A stretch of 51,440 nt of DNA from Clostridiales bacterium. Lineage in GTDB: Bacteria; Bacillota; Clostridia; Oscillospirales; CAG-272. Every line of letters begins with the position of its first letter. The first letter of the stretch is position 1. The notes under the pieces were generated by a model. That model saw nothing but the letters and a program-made list of their open reading frames with translations, was not told the DNA's origin and ran no database searches. The translations under genes and the position numbers were made by a program. Location of the stretch: NCBI GenBank assembly GCA_022800625.1, contig JAAWQR010000016.1:1-51440 (forward strand), written 5' to 3'. Positions 7,370-16,874 of this stretch are shown here, in pieces.

Positions 7370-7400
7370 AAGTATTACCTCTGTAAAGTAAGGCTTATAC
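7370..7400 (-). promoter_or_regulatory. SigF-like promoter of sigG
   Basis: On the minus strand GTATA (7400-7396), a 16-base spacer, then GGTAATACTT (7379-7370). This matches the SigF consensus GYATA / GGnnAnAnTR at all defined positions except the last. SigF control of sigG is established in Bacillus, which supports the reading. Confidence 0.6.
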
Positions 7401-7441
7401 AGAAAATCTTTTTCCAATTATTACTGGAAAAGAGTGAAATT

Positions 7442-8491
7442 TTAAACAGCTGCTCCTAACATGCTTTCAATATATATTCCGTATCCGCAGAGAGGATCGT
7501 TAATAAGCACATGCGTTACGGCTCCTACAAGCTTGCCGTTTTGAATTATAGGAGAGCCTGACATTCCCTGAACGATTCCTCCTGTTTTTTCGATAAGAGC
7601 TTCATCGGTAACACGGATTCCGAAATTTACTGTTTTATCGCTGTCGCTCAGCTCTGTAATTTCTATCTTATATTTTTCAGGTCCTTTTTCGTCAACTGTA
7701 GATATTATTTCGGCGTCTCCAAGCTTTATATCACTTCTTTTTCCGACTGAAATTTTATTTTGGCAATTTTCATAAGCTGATTCTTTGTTAAATATTCCGA
7801 ATATTCCGCAGTTTGTATTTTTCAGAATTACTCCCGTACCGAGATCGGTAAAATAACCTTTAAGCTCTCCGGGGGCTCCTGCGTCTCCGCGTTTTACACC
7901 TGAAATTTTTACATTGTTTGCAATTCCGCGAATGAATTTTACCGGTTCGCCGCTTTCGGGATCACAAATGCCATGTCCGAGACCGGCAAATTCTCCGCTT
8001 TCCGGAACAATATACGTTACGGTCCCGATTCCCGCTGTGCTGTCTCTCAGCCACATTCCCGTGCGATATTTTCCATCGTCTTTTGAAAGACAGGGCTTAA
8101 TATTTACCGTGTATTCTTTTTTATCACGAAGATAAGTTATCTCTAATTTTTCATGAGATTTTTCTATTTGAGATACAAGTTCTTCAGCAGTCGTAATTTT
8201 TTTGCCGTTTACGCAAATAATAACATCGCCGGCTTTAATTCCTGCTTCAGCTGCCGGAGAAACCGTGCCGCTGTCGCACTCAACCTCTGATAGTTCGACT
8301 ACAAGAAGTCCCTCCGTATAAAGTTTGATTCCGAACGGCATTCCCCCCGGATAGACTGTTTCAACAGATGTGTTGTTTTTTGATTTTTCAGCTTTTTCGA
8401 AATCAGGCGCCGCAAGAACGCCTATACTTAAGCTGAAAAAGACAAGGAGCGTTGCGATAGCTCTAACGGGAACAGACAAATATTTTTTCAT
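7442..8491 (-). CDS. spoIVB: SpoIVB peptidase (sporulation signalling serine protease)
   Basis: 349 residues. An N-terminal membrane anchor (about 5-28) is followed by a PDZ domain (about 65-130; SPAAEAGIKAGDVIICVNG). The S55 protease domain follows, with GLGHGICD carrying the histidine and GGIVQGMSGSPIIQNG carrying the serine. The terminal AVTHVLINDPLCGYGIYIESML is characteristic. SpoIVB is made in the forespore, is secreted to the intermembrane space and triggers pro-SigmaK processing. Sits just upstream of sigG; the usual neighbour spo0A is absent here. Confidence 0.96.
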   Translation of the reverse strand: MKKYLSVPVRAIATLLVFFSLSIGVLAAPDFEKAEKSKNNTSVETVYPGGMPFGIKLYTEGLLVVELSEVECDSGTVSPAAEAGIKAGDVIICVNGKKITTAEELVSQIEKSHEKLEITYLRDKKEYTVNIKPCLSKDDGKYRTGMWLRDSTAGIGTVTYIVPESGEFAGLGHGICDPESGEPVKFIRGIANNVKISGVKRGDAGAPGELKGYFTDLGTGVILKNTNCGIFGIFNKESAYENCQNKISVGKRSDIKLGDAEIISTVDEKGPEKYKIEITELSDSDKTVNFGIRVTDEALIEKTGGIVQGMSGSPIIQNGKLVGAVTHVLINDPLCGYGIYIESMLGAAV

Positions 8492-8659
8492 ATTGTTAGC
8501 TTCCTTTCTTGAAATTTTGCGATTGAACTTTGCAATGTTTAAAATAAAAATAAATTTGATTTCCCAAATTCATTTTTTGCAGATAAGGATTTATTATGTC
8601 TTGCAATTTTGACGCTCATATCTTAATTTTGGCTGCCTGATTTTTTACGGAAAAATTTT

Positions 8660-8700
8660 CAAAATAAAAATAGTGCTATGACCGATGTCGATCATAGCAC
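8660..8700 (-). terminator. Terminator of the long sigma-factor gene
   Basis: GTGCTATGA (8673-8681) pairs with TCATAGCAC (8692-8700); on the minus strand TATTTTTATTTT follows. Confidence 0.85.
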
Positions 8701-8738
8701 CAATGTAAGGAGAGGAATGAAAAGTTTTTGTTTTGCAT

Positions 8739-10358
8739 TTATTTCTCAACGCCGATAAAGAAGTTTTCGGAATCTCGCGGCGGTGTAAGAATTCCTTCGC
8801 TTATCAGATAGTTAACTACGGTGTTGCATATTGGCATTCCTGCAATGGAGCAGGCAAACTTCCATTCACCCTTGAGGTGTTTCGGAATAGATCTTTCTAT
8901 AAATTCTGCCATTCTTCTCGCAACATCACTTGCCTCCGTATCAAAATGTCCGTCATATATCGCACGTGAGAGTTCCATTATTTTGTCTTTATCTTTTATC
9001 TTATATGCGAGTGTCTTAGTGTAAAGCATGTCGCCCTCTCTGTATATAAGTCCTCTTTCTATTGCCTTTGCTGCATGCTCTTTTTCATTCTCGTAAATCG
9101 TATTAACATCAAGTCCGTGTATTGCGCGCAGAGCAATGTGAGAAGCTCCGTCAGTATGAATATGGAATCCGCGGCCAAAATATTTTTGTATACCTACTCC
9201 GTAGATATTTGACATTTCTGTCTTAGAGTATCCGCATAAATTATCGGCGCTTACGGTATCGCATCCCATACCGTAATATTTTCCGTTGTCAAGGTAACCG
9301 AAAACGCTGAAAGGTCGGTCGGGCTTTGCGATCTCACCAAAATACTTTTCAGATAAGATTTTTACTACGCATTCACCGAACGCATATGAGAATGTATGTA
9401 CGTGATGCCACAGTATCCTGTTCAAGTCTGTTTCTCTGTTCAGATAGGGAAGTGCGAGATAATCTGTCTCATGATCCTTTATATAGTCTGTGATAATTTT
9501 GCAGACAGCAGGAGCTTTATCTGAATAGATCTTATCGGCTTTATCAAACTGTTCATGATCTAACATTATAAAATTTATAGAGTATCTTCCGTCATTTGTT
9601 TTACGTAAAAGTCCGTATTCTCCGTTTTCACCCGCCGTCAGTATCTCAAGCTCTTCTTCAATATAAGCCGTCGGCACATTAAGCTTTTCGGCAACCTCAG
9701 AGGCTCGCATCGGTTTGTTGCGGCACAGCCAGACAATGTGTTTTGAGAGCTGTCTTGTACATACGTTTCGCGGGTCGTTCCCTTCGGGAGAGCCGGTTCC
9801 CCAAATCACAAAATCGATATTGTCAAGCGCTACGGGCTTAGTTTTTGTGTCTGCCATTTTTACAACCTCATTTCTGATTTTTTCTCTGGCAGAAAATAAT
9901 CTTTGGCGGACTGCTGTTTCGCTTGTATTTTGAATTTGCGCGATTTTTGCCGTTGTCATTCCGTCAAGGTAGAAAAGTATCATAACTTCTCTGTATGCCT
10001 TCGTCAAAAATGCAATTCTTCTGTATATCGCCTGAAGTTTTTCCGTGTAATCATCGTCTTCTTCAGTATCGGATGCGGCGTTCATGAGCACATCATTCGG
10101 GTCGCCGTCATAAAATATTTCACCGTGTTTTGCTCTTTTTCTGCAAAAATCGGCATAAACATTCCGTGCGGTCTTCCAAATGAAGGCGTGAACGTTTTTT
10201 ATCTCGCCGTTCTTCTGCGAAGCTTTGACTAATGAGAATACTATGTCTGAGCACAGCCCTTCCGCTTCATAGCTGTCTCTTGTTCTTGCGTAGCAGAATC
10301 CGTAAAGCTTTTCAAGCATTTCGCCTTTGATTATTTCTGTCAGTTCTTCATTTTTCAT
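8739..10358 (-). CDS. ECF-type sigma factor with a long C-terminal extension
   Basis: 539 residues, nearly three times a normal ECF sigma. Residues ~10-75 form sigma region 2 (YGFCYARTRDSYEAEGLCSDIV, then AFIWKTARNVYADFCRKR). Residues ~105-165 form region 4 (LTKAYREVMILFYLDGMTTAKIAQIQNTSETAVRQRLFSAREKIR). After ~180 comes a winged-helix-like segment (LCRNKPMRASEVAEKLNVPTAYIEEELEILT), then ~280 residues with no motif I know, with no membrane segment or signal peptide. No anti-sigma gene is adjacent, so control may lie in the fused part. A 15-codon leader frame precedes it. Confidence 0.85.
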   Translation of the reverse strand: MKNEELTEIIKGEMLEKLYGFCYARTRDSYEAEGLCSDIVFSLVKASQKNGEIKNVHAFIWKTARNVYADFCRKRAKHGEIFYDGDPNDVLMNAASDTEEDDDYTEKLQAIYRRIAFLTKAYREVMILFYLDGMTTAKIAQIQNTSETAVRQRLFSAREKIRNEVVKMADTKTKPVALDNIDFVIWGTGSPEGNDPRNVCTRQLSKHIVWLCRNKPMRASEVAEKLNVPTAYIEEELEILTAGENGEYGLLRKTNDGRYSINFIMLDHEQFDKADKIYSDKAPAVCKIITDYIKDHETDYLALPYLNRETDLNRILWHHVHTFSYAFGECVVKILSEKYFGEIAKPDRPFSVFGYLDNGKYYGMGCDTVSADNLCGYSKTEMSNIYGVGIQKYFGRGFHIHTDGASHIALRAIHGLDVNTIYENEKEHAAKAIERGLIYREGDMLYTKTLAYKIKDKDKIMELSRAIYDGHFDTEASDVARRMAEFIERSIPKHLKGEWKFACSIAGMPICNTVVNYLISEGILTPPRDSENFFIGVEK

Positions 10359-10375
10359 TGGTATTTCTAATCCTT

Positions 10376-10423
10376 CTAGAGCATTCGATCGATGCTTTCA
10401 CCCATATAGTCGGAGAAAGTCAT
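10376..10423 (-). other. Possible 15-codon leader frame upstream of the sigma gene
   Basis: ATG at 10423-10421 opens MTFSDYMGESIDRML, ending TAG at 10378-10376, 17 bases before the sigma-factor ATG. No good ribosome site precedes it. It could be a leader peptide or chance. The GGTTGT..ATAGTCG block here (ACAACC .. CGACTAT on the minus strand) vaguely resembles an ECF promoter, but the 20-base spacing is long. Confidence 0.25.
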
Positions 10424-10486
10424 GTTTTGTTAGGTTGTTTTCTGAAAAAATTATAAAAAATGAGGAAAAGGCTGTATATGAATTCA

Positions 10487-11869
10487 TTAAATATCGCGTA
10501 TCCACTTAAATCTGTTCACTTTAACGGCGGCAACAGCGCATTTGAGTATCTGATCGCTCTTTAAGCACAGAAATACGATCACAGGATCAAGCTTCAGTAA
10601 AAATGCCGCCGCGAATGAAGAGGGAAGCACGATTCCCCACATAAAGATCAGATCATTGCGGAAAACGAAGCCTGTGTCCCCGCCTGCACGTACGATTCCT
10701 GAAAGGGCGGGCATCTGATACGCTGTTCCGATTACGGTTACGCACAGCACGCACATGAATCGGTCGGCGAGCAAGGCGGTTTCTGGCGAGATATCATAAA
10801 ATCTGATAATAAATCCTTTGAGCACGAAAAGAACAGCCGCGGTGATAATTCCGAGAGCAAGATATACGATTTGCAGAATGCGTGATTTGTTTTTAATATC
10901 AATGAAGTTTTCTTCTGAAGTCATAATTCCTGCCGACACGGCTTTTTTGTTTTCTCCGATAGATTTTCCGAGTACAACCGATGAAGCTGAGGCAGAGCCG
11001 TATATAAATACCGTTACAAGCGAGAATACGGTTGCTGCAATGCTGTTTGCAGGAACTACGCTGTTGTCAAGTCTTCCGAGAATCGCAGTTTGGAGTCCCA
11101 TTGCAATTCCCCAAGATGCTCCCGACAGAATAACGGGAACGCTTGTCTTTAAGAAACGCTTCGGCATATCTCCGCAGTTTATAAAGAAGTCGCGAAGTCT
11201 CAGATGAAGCTTACGGTCAGCAAACACCGCGTATATGGTAACGATCACAAGCTCGATTATTCTTGAAATAAGCGTAGCTGTGGCAGCACCGCGAATGCCC
11301 ATTTCAGGCGCTCCGAAATTTCCGAAAATAAGTATGTAGTTGAGAGCTACATTTGTTATAAGTGTTGAGAGGGATATGAAAAATCCGATTCTTGTTGTTT
11401 CCACGCTTCTGAGCGTCGCGAGAAGAATATTTGTGAGCGCAAAGATCGGATACGTGAAGCCGATTATTCCGAGATACCTTGCCGCTTCTTCGATCAGATC
11501 AGCTTTGTTTGTCAGAATTCCGAGCGCTTGAGTCGGAAAAAACAGTGCTGCGGCAAGCATAACGGCGGCAAAGGCGAGTCCCCACCGCATTCCGACGGAA
11601 GACGCGCGCTTTACAGAACCTACATCTCCCTCACCCCAATGACGAGAGGCTATGACTATGATTCCGTCTCCGACACCTCCTATCAGCATTTGCAGAAGAA
11701 ACTGTATCTGATTGACAAGAGACGCGCCCGACATGGCAAGCTCGCTGTAGCTTCCGAGCATTATATTGTCTGCAAGATTTACGCCGTAAACAAGCATATT
11801 CTGCATAGCTATCGTTACAAGCATAATGAAAAAGTTTTTGTAAAAATTTTTGTTTTCTGTTTTTAGCAT
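10487..11869 (-). CDS. MATE-family efflux transporter
   Basis: 460 residues with about 12 membrane helices in two homologous halves. Family features are the N-terminal FKNFFIMLVTIAMQNMLVYGVNLADNIMLGSY, with the conserved VD/NxxMxG type turn, and IGGVGDGIIVIASRHWGEGD in the third helix. These carriers export cationic drugs or metabolites using Na+ or H+ gradients. Transcribed alone from a promoter overlapped by an ATGTGATAT inverted repeat. Confidence 0.93.
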   Translation of the reverse strand: MLKTENKNFYKNFFIMLVTIAMQNMLVYGVNLADNIMLGSYSELAMSGASLVNQIQFLLQMLIGGVGDGIIVIASRHWGEGDVGSVKRASSVGMRWGLAFAAVMLAAALFFPTQALGILTNKADLIEEAARYLGIIGFTYPIFALTNILLATLRSVETTRIGFFISLSTLITNVALNYILIFGNFGAPEMGIRGAATATLISRIIELVIVTIYAVFADRKLHLRLRDFFINCGDMPKRFLKTSVPVILSGASWGIAMGLQTAILGRLDNSVVPANSIAATVFSLVTVFIYGSASASSVVLGKSIGENKKAVSAGIMTSEENFIDIKNKSRILQIVYLALGIITAAVLFVLKGFIIRFYDISPETALLADRFMCVLCVTVIGTAYQMPALSGIVRAGGDTGFVFRNDLIFMWGIVLPSSFAAAFLLKLDPVIVFLCLKSDQILKCAVAAVKVNRFKWIRDI

Positions 11870-11913
11870 CTATGCGTGCCTCTTTCTAAAGTAAAAATTG
11901 CCGCGTGACTGTT

Positions 11914-11975
11914 ATGTGATATAAAATCACATGATATTTCAGAAGGATATCACATAATATTTGATATTCTGACAA
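11914..11975 (-). promoter_or_regulatory. Promoter and inverted-repeat operator of the MATE gene
   Basis: Minus-strand TTGTCA (11975-11970), 17 bases, TGATAT (11952-11947). ATGTGATAT (11914-11922) and ATATCACAT (11947-11955) form a perfect inverted repeat with an extra ATCACAT (11926-11932) between them. One arm overlaps the -10, which suggests repression of the pump by an unlinked regulator. Confidence 0.5.
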
Positions 11976-12018
11976 GTGCGTGTATTAAAATATAAACGTA
12001 GCGTAAGCTGTAAATAAT

Positions 12019-12048
12019 GCCGCATATCCCCATTAAAAGATGTGCGGC
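12019..12048 (-). terminator. Possible terminator after mreB
   Basis: GCCGCATAT pairs with ATGTGCGGC (one G-U). The following minus-strand sequence ATTATTT is only a weak U-tract. Confidence 0.45.
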
Positions 12049-12065
12049 AAAATGTATGCTGAGTT

Positions 12066-13091
12066 TTAAAGTCGTGAAATAAGCTGTCTTGAAATATTGA
12101 CAGTTCCTTCGGGAATAGAGGAGATACTGTCCAGAGCGATTCCCGTTCCCATAGCCACGCACGACACTGCATTGTCAGCTACGTATGCGGCGATTCCCGT
12201 GGTGTTTGCAATGAGAGTGTCAAGTCCGCCGAGCAGACTTCCGCCTCCTGTCATTACGATTCCGCCGTCGAGAATATCTCCGATAAGCTCGGGCGGAGTT
12301 CGCTCGATTACTGAGCATACGGCTTCGAGAATATCTCTAACAGGCTCTTCAAGCGCTTCGGGTATTTCAGCTGAGCTTATGCGTATAACCTTAGGAAGTC
12401 CTTGTACAAGACACCTTCCTTTTACCTCGATCAGCTTGTTCTCACTTTGAGGCCAAACCGTGCCGATTTTGATTTTAATTTCCTCAGCAGTGCGCTCTCC
12501 TATAACAATATTGTGACGTCGTCGTACATATCTGATTATCGCTTCGTCAAATTTGTCTCCCGCTACCTTTATTGATTCCGAGACGACAACTCCGCCGAGA
12601 GAAGTTACCGCAATATCGGTCGTTCCGCCGCCTATATCAACTACCATATGTCCTACAGGCTTTGATATATCAAGCCCTGCGCCTATTGCGGCGGCAACCG
12701 GCTCTTCAATCAGATATGTTTCTTTAGCTCCCGCCTGAGTAGCGGCGTCCACGACAGCTCGTTCTTCTACCTCGGTGATGCCGCTCGGTACGCAAATTAT
12801 AACGCGCGGCTTAAATAAGACCGAGCTTCCGCAAGCGCGTGTGATAAAATGCTTTATCATTTGAAGCGTAATATCGTATTTGCTGATAACGCCGTCACGC
12901 AGAGGTCTGATTGCAGTTATATTACCGGGAGTTCTTCCCAGCATATGCTGAGCCTCGCGTCCGAATTTCAAAATCTTATTCGTATTTTTATCTATAGATA
13001 CTACCGACGGCTCTTTCAGCACGATTCCGCGTCCCTTAACATAGACGAGAACGGTAGCTGTACCGAGATCGATACCGATATCCTTTCCCAT
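12066..13091 (-). CDS. mreB: Rod-shape actin homologue MreB/Mbl
   Basis: 341 residues, normal length. Phosphate-1 motif IGIDLGTATVLVYVKG (5-20), EEPVAAAIGAG, phosphate-2 VVDIGGGTTDIAV and the adenosine motif IVMTGGGSLLGGLD identify the actin-fold ATPase that guides lateral wall synthesis at the membrane. No mreC/mreD follow, so this is a standalone paralogue (MreB, Mbl or MreBH cannot be told apart here). Promoter TTGCAA-17-TATAAT lies at 13216-13244. Confidence 0.93.
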   Translation of the reverse strand: MGKDIGIDLGTATVLVYVKGRGIVLKEPSVVSIDKNTNKILKFGREAQHMLGRTPGNITAIRPLRDGVISKYDITLQMIKHFITRACGSSVLFKPRVIICVPSGITEVEERAVVDAATQAGAKETYLIEEPVAAAIGAGLDISKPVGHMVVDIGGGTTDIAVTSLGGVVVSESIKVAGDKFDEAIIRYVRRRHNIVIGERTAEEIKIKIGTVWPQSENKLIEVKGRCLVQGLPKVIRISSAEIPEALEEPVRDILEAVCSVIERTPPELIGDILDGGIVMTGGGSLLGGLDTLIANTTGIAAYVADNAVSCVAMGTGIALDSISSIPEGTVNISRQLISRL

Positions 13092-13215
13092 GATTATTTA
13101 ACCAACCTTTCTTAATATCCCGTATATCCAAACAGTCATATATGACGCCTCAGTAAGACTGTCATCGTAAATCCGATATGTTAAAGCTTAAAATAAATTT
13201 GTAAGACTTAAAATA

Positions 13216-13244
13216 ATTATACTACATATCGGGAACTTTTGCAA
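13216..13244 (-). promoter_or_regulatory. Promoter of mreB
   Basis: Minus-strand TTGCAA (13244-13239), 17 bases, TATAAT (13221-13216). The rest of the 13092-13411 gap holds the leader of the ABC operon and no gene. Confidence 0.65.
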
Positions 13245-13411
13245 TGAAAAAATGTGTGAAATTTACGAGCTTGAGCGTTCGGTCAAAATTTATTCATGTT
13301 CATGAAAAGTTAAATCTTTTGTGGTAATATATACCTTAGCATTCAGCGGTCTGCGCTTAATTCCCATAGACCGTGAAAATAAAATTACAATCTAATTCGG
13401 AGGACAAAATT

Positions 13412-14491
13412 TTGATAGAAGCTAAAAATCTTGTAAAGAGATACGGTACAAACGAAGCTTTGCACGGTATAAGTTTTAAGCTTGAAGACAAGCGTATCTA
13501 CGGATTCTTAGGTCCCAACGGCGCCGGAAAATCTACGACTATGAACATTATTACAGGCTGTCTTGCGCCGACTGACGGAGAGGTTACGGTAAACGGACAC
13601 GATATTTTTTATGAAGCGTCTGCGGCGAAAAAGTGTATCGGATATCTTCCCGAACAGCCGCCGCTTTATAACGATATGACGCCTGCCGAATACCTTTTGT
13701 ATGTAGGGCGCGCAAAGGGAATGAAGAAAGAAGCGCTTGAAAACGGCGTGAATGATGTAATTGAGAGAACTAATCTTACACCTGTCGCTGACAGACTGAT
13801 AAAAAATCTTTCAAAAGGATACCGCCAGAGGGTCGGAATCGCCCAGGCTATCCTCGGAGATCCCGATATAATCATTCTCGATGAACCGACGGTCGGACTT
13901 GATCCGAAGCAGATCATTGAGATACGCGAACTCATCAGACAGCTCGGCGAAGATCATACGGTCATTCTGTCAAGCCATATTCTGACGGAGATCAGCGAGG
14001 TCTGCGACTATGTTGTCATCATTTCGGACGGATATGTCGTAGCGTCAGACACGATAGAAAATCTTACGACAATGTTCAACGGACGTGCGTTTGTTGATAT
14101 GACAGTTCGCGCGGACAAGCAGAAGCTCTCGCAGACTCTTGATACGTTTGACGGAATTCTGTCATATGAAATAGTATCAGATGAGGGACGAGATATCCAT
14201 GCGAGACTTGAGGTTACGCCGGAGCGTGACGTGAGGGAGGATATCTTCTATAAATTCGCAGAGCAGAGACTGCCGATCATTGCTATGTCATATGAAGAAA
14301 CGACGCTTGAAAAGGTATTCCTGTCGCTTACTGCCGAGAGTACGGATACTGCTGCCGCTGACGGCAGTGAAGAGAGCGAAGATTCTGCGGAATCCGATGC
14401 AGTGGAGGAATCCGAAAAGTCTGACAGCGACGGCTACAGTCCGATTTTCGGCGCAGATAATGTGAGCGAGGATGAAGGAGGGAATGAATAA
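13412..14491 (+). CDS. ABC transporter ATP-binding protein (GldA-type)
   Basis: 359 residues starting at TTG 13412, chosen because GGAGG (13399-13403) sits eight bases before it and the protein then begins MIEAKNLVKRYG; the longer GTG reading at 13373 would have no such site. Walker A is GPNGAGKST, Q-loop YLPEQPPLY, signature LSKGYRQRVGIAQA, Walker B DIIILDEP, then the H-loop SSHIL. An unusual acidic, serine-rich tail of about 55 residues follows the ABC domain. The stop overlaps the permease ATG by one base. It powers the GldG-type exporter encoded downstream. Confidence 0.95.
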   Translation: MIEAKNLVKRYGTNEALHGISFKLEDKRIYGFLGPNGAGKSTTMNIITGCLAPTDGEVTVNGHDIFYEASAAKKCIGYLPEQPPLYNDMTPAEYLLYVGRAKGMKKEALENGVNDVIERTNLTPVADRLIKNLSKGYRQRVGIAQAILGDPDIIILDEPTVGLDPKQIIEIRELIRQLGEDHTVILSSHILTEISEVCDYVVIISDGYVVASDTIENLTTMFNGRAFVDMTVRADKQKLSQTLDTFDGILSYEIVSDEGRDIHARLEVTPERDVREDIFYKFAEQRLPIIAMSYEETTLEKVFLSLTAESTDTAAADGSEESEDSAESDAVEESEKSDSDGYSPIFGADNVSEDEGGNE

Positions 14492-15357
14492 TGTTTGCAC
14501 AGTACAAAAAAGAACTGAAATCATATTTTTGCAATATGACAGGCGCAGTTTTTATTGCGCTTGTACTGATACTTACGGGAGTTTTCGCCACGGCTTACAA
14601 TTTTAAGGGAAGATATCCCATGTTTGAGCTGGCGCTTAATCAGATCGTATTTGTTTTCTTTTTGGCGGTGCCGATTTTGACAATGAGATCATTTGCCGAA
14701 GAGAGAAGCACAAAAACGGATCAGCTTTTGTATTCACTTCCGCTCGGAATGCCGCGAATAGTTATAGGTAAATATCTCGCCATGATCACGGTTAATGCAC
14801 TTACGGTGCTTGTAATGTGCCTGTATCCGCTGATTTTAGGACGATACGGGGAAGTGAACTATCTTATGTCATACAGCGCTCTTTTGGCATATTTCCTGCT
14901 CGGATGTGCTTTGATAGCCATAGGAATGTTTATTTCAACGCTCACCGAAAGCCAGGTAATATCAGCAGTCATAAGCTGCGGCGTGTTTATTTTGCTTTAT
15001 TTCCTTCCTGCAATATCCGATTTCATTCCCGACAGTGCATCGGCTTCGCTGATCTGCTTTATTTTGCTTGCTGTTATTATAGGACTTATAATATATCAGT
15101 TTATCAAAAATTCCACAGTCAGCATAACCGTAACAGTACTGTTATCATGTGCCTGCGTGATACTTTATTTTGTAAAGAGTGAACTGATGGAGGGACTTTT
15201 CCCGTCGCTCCTGCAGCATCTCTCATTATTTGATCGATTGTATACGTTTTCAAGCTACGGTATTTTCGATGTTACGGGAATCGTATATTATCTTACCGCA
15301 ATTTGCCTGTTTGTTTATTTTACCGTGCGTTCTATGGAAAAGAGACGCTTGTCTTAA
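14491..15357 (+). CDS. ABC-2 type permease (GldF-like)
   Basis: 288 residues with six predicted membrane helices: FIALVLILTGVFATAYNF first, then FVFFLAVPILTMRSFAEERSTKTDQLLYSLPL, the conserved ABC-2 segment between helices 2 and 3. Partner of the preceding ATPase (one-base overlap). GldF-type permeases work with GldG proteins; in Firmicutes the cargo is unknown. Confidence 0.92.
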   Translation: MFAQYKKELKSYFCNMTGAVFIALVLILTGVFATAYNFKGRYPMFELALNQIVFVFFLAVPILTMRSFAEERSTKTDQLLYSLPLGMPRIVIGKYLAMITVNALTVLVMCLYPLILGRYGEVNYLMSYSALLAYFLLGCALIAIGMFISTLTESQVISAVISCGVFILLYFLPAISDFIPDSASASLICFILLAVIIGLIIYQFIKNSTVSITVTVLLSCACVILYFVKSELMEGLFPSLLQHLSLFDRLYTFSSYGIFDVTGIVYYLTAICLFVYFTVRSMEKRRLS

Positions 15358-15386
15358 TCAGTCTATAACGAAAGGAACAGATCAAT

Positions 15387-16853
15387 ATGAATAATGAAAA
15401 GAAAAGCTCGTCTTTTAATAAAAAGCGTCTGAAAATAGGATCATACGGCATAGTTGTGACTGTTGTCGTTATAGCGCTTGCTGTTATTGTAAACATGGTA
15501 ATGTCGGCTCTTCCGACAACTGTGACACACCTGAATACCGATAATGTGGATTTTTATGAGATAAGCGATGAAACACGCGCATTTCTTGATAGGGTTGATA
15601 CCGATATTACCTTTTATCTGATAGCGGAAAAGGGAAACGAAGACGCCATGATAGGAGAGCTTCTTTCGAGATATGAAGCTCTGTCGTCTCATGTCAAGAT
15701 TAAAAACATCGATCCTGTTACAAATCCTACGTTTACTGCAAAATACACTGACGAAAAACTTAATCCTAACAGTGTGATTGCAGAAAGCTCTCTCAGAAGC
15801 TTTGTAATAGATTATAATGAAATTTATACAAAGCAGTACAGTGATGAAGAGCTGCAATATATGGCTTACGGATATCAGCCGACAGGCACGACATACTTCA
15901 ACGGAGAGATGATGTTTACGTCAGCTGTGGATTATGTTACCCGTGAGAGTCTGCCAACCGTATATATGCTGACAGGTCACGGTGAGGCTGAGCTTGACGC
16001 GACATATTCCGAATATTTATCAAAAGAGAATATCGAAACAGCTTCGCTTAATCTTTTGAACGGAGATATTCCCGATGATTGCAGTGCGGTCGTTTTATGC
16101 TCGCCTGAATCCGATATTACTGCTGCTGAAGCTGAAAAACTCATGTCTTACATGGATCGGGGCGGTAATATAGTACTGCTCACAAGCATCCTCAAATACG
16201 ACACGGAATCCATGCCGAATGTGGCAGCTTTAGCTGCCGAAGCGGGACTTGAGTCCGCCGACGGCATAATCTGGGAAGAAGACGTTAACAGATATTATCA
16301 GGCAAATTATATGCTCGTGCCTGAGATAGTGACTGATTCGGCGGTATCGTCTCTGCTCAGCAGTACAAGGATCAACGTGCTCTTTAACGGAGCTCACGGA
16401 ATTGTGGAATCGGAAAGCAAAGACGAAAACATAACCGTAAATCCGCTTCTCAGAACCTCCGATAAAGCTATAGTTAAGGAACTTGGAGACGATGGCTCAA
16501 CAATCGCAGACAAAGAGGGAGAAAGCGAAAGATCTCTTATGGTCGGAGCGCTTTCCGAAATTACAAAAGACAGCGGAACATCTCGCTTTTTGTGGTATTC
16601 ATCTGATTCTCTTATTGATATAAACATTGCAAATGTTGTAGGGACAGGAAATATCAACTTCTTTACAGCCTCACTGAATTTGCTTTGCGACAAATCGGTT
16701 TCGGTGTCTATTCTCGGAAAATCCATGAATATCGATCCCCTGACAATAGCCGAGGGATCGGGAAATCTTTGGATGACCGTTATGACCGTGCTTGTACCCG
16801 TGGCTGTTCTCGGCGGAGGATTTGCATTCTGGTTCAGCCGCCGCCGCAAGTAA
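15387..16853 (+). CDS. GldG-family ABC auxiliary protein
   Basis: 488 residues. A helix at about 20-42 leads to a large outside domain of the GldG/ABC_transp_aux type (DITFYLIAEKGNEDAMIGELLSRYEALS; the YMLTGHGEAELD core; VVLCSPESDITAAEAEKLMSYMDRGGNIVLL). A second helix near the C-terminus (WMTVMTVLVPVAVLGGGFAFWF) is followed by arginine-rich SRRRK. Thirty bases after the permease, with RBS GAAAGGA. It probably forms the extracellular part of the transporter. Confidence 0.92.
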   Translation: MNNEKKSSSFNKKRLKIGSYGIVVTVVVIALAVIVNMVMSALPTTVTHLNTDNVDFYEISDETRAFLDRVDTDITFYLIAEKGNEDAMIGELLSRYEALSSHVKIKNIDPVTNPTFTAKYTDEKLNPNSVIAESSLRSFVIDYNEIYTKQYSDEELQYMAYGYQPTGTTYFNGEMMFTSAVDYVTRESLPTVYMLTGHGEAELDATYSEYLSKENIETASLNLLNGDIPDDCSAVVLCSPESDITAAEAEKLMSYMDRGGNIVLLTSILKYDTESMPNVAALAAEAGLESADGIIWEEDVNRYYQANYMLVPEIVTDSAVSSLLSSTRINVLFNGAHGIVESESKDENITVNPLLRTSDKAIVKELGDDGSTIADKEGESERSLMVGALSEITKDSGTSRFLWYSSDSLIDINIANVVGTGNINFFTASLNLLCDKSVSVSILGKSMNIDPLTIAEGSGNLWMTVMTVLVPVAVLGGGFAFWFSRRRK

Positions 16854-16874
16854 TTTTCTTAGGAGGAAGATTGC

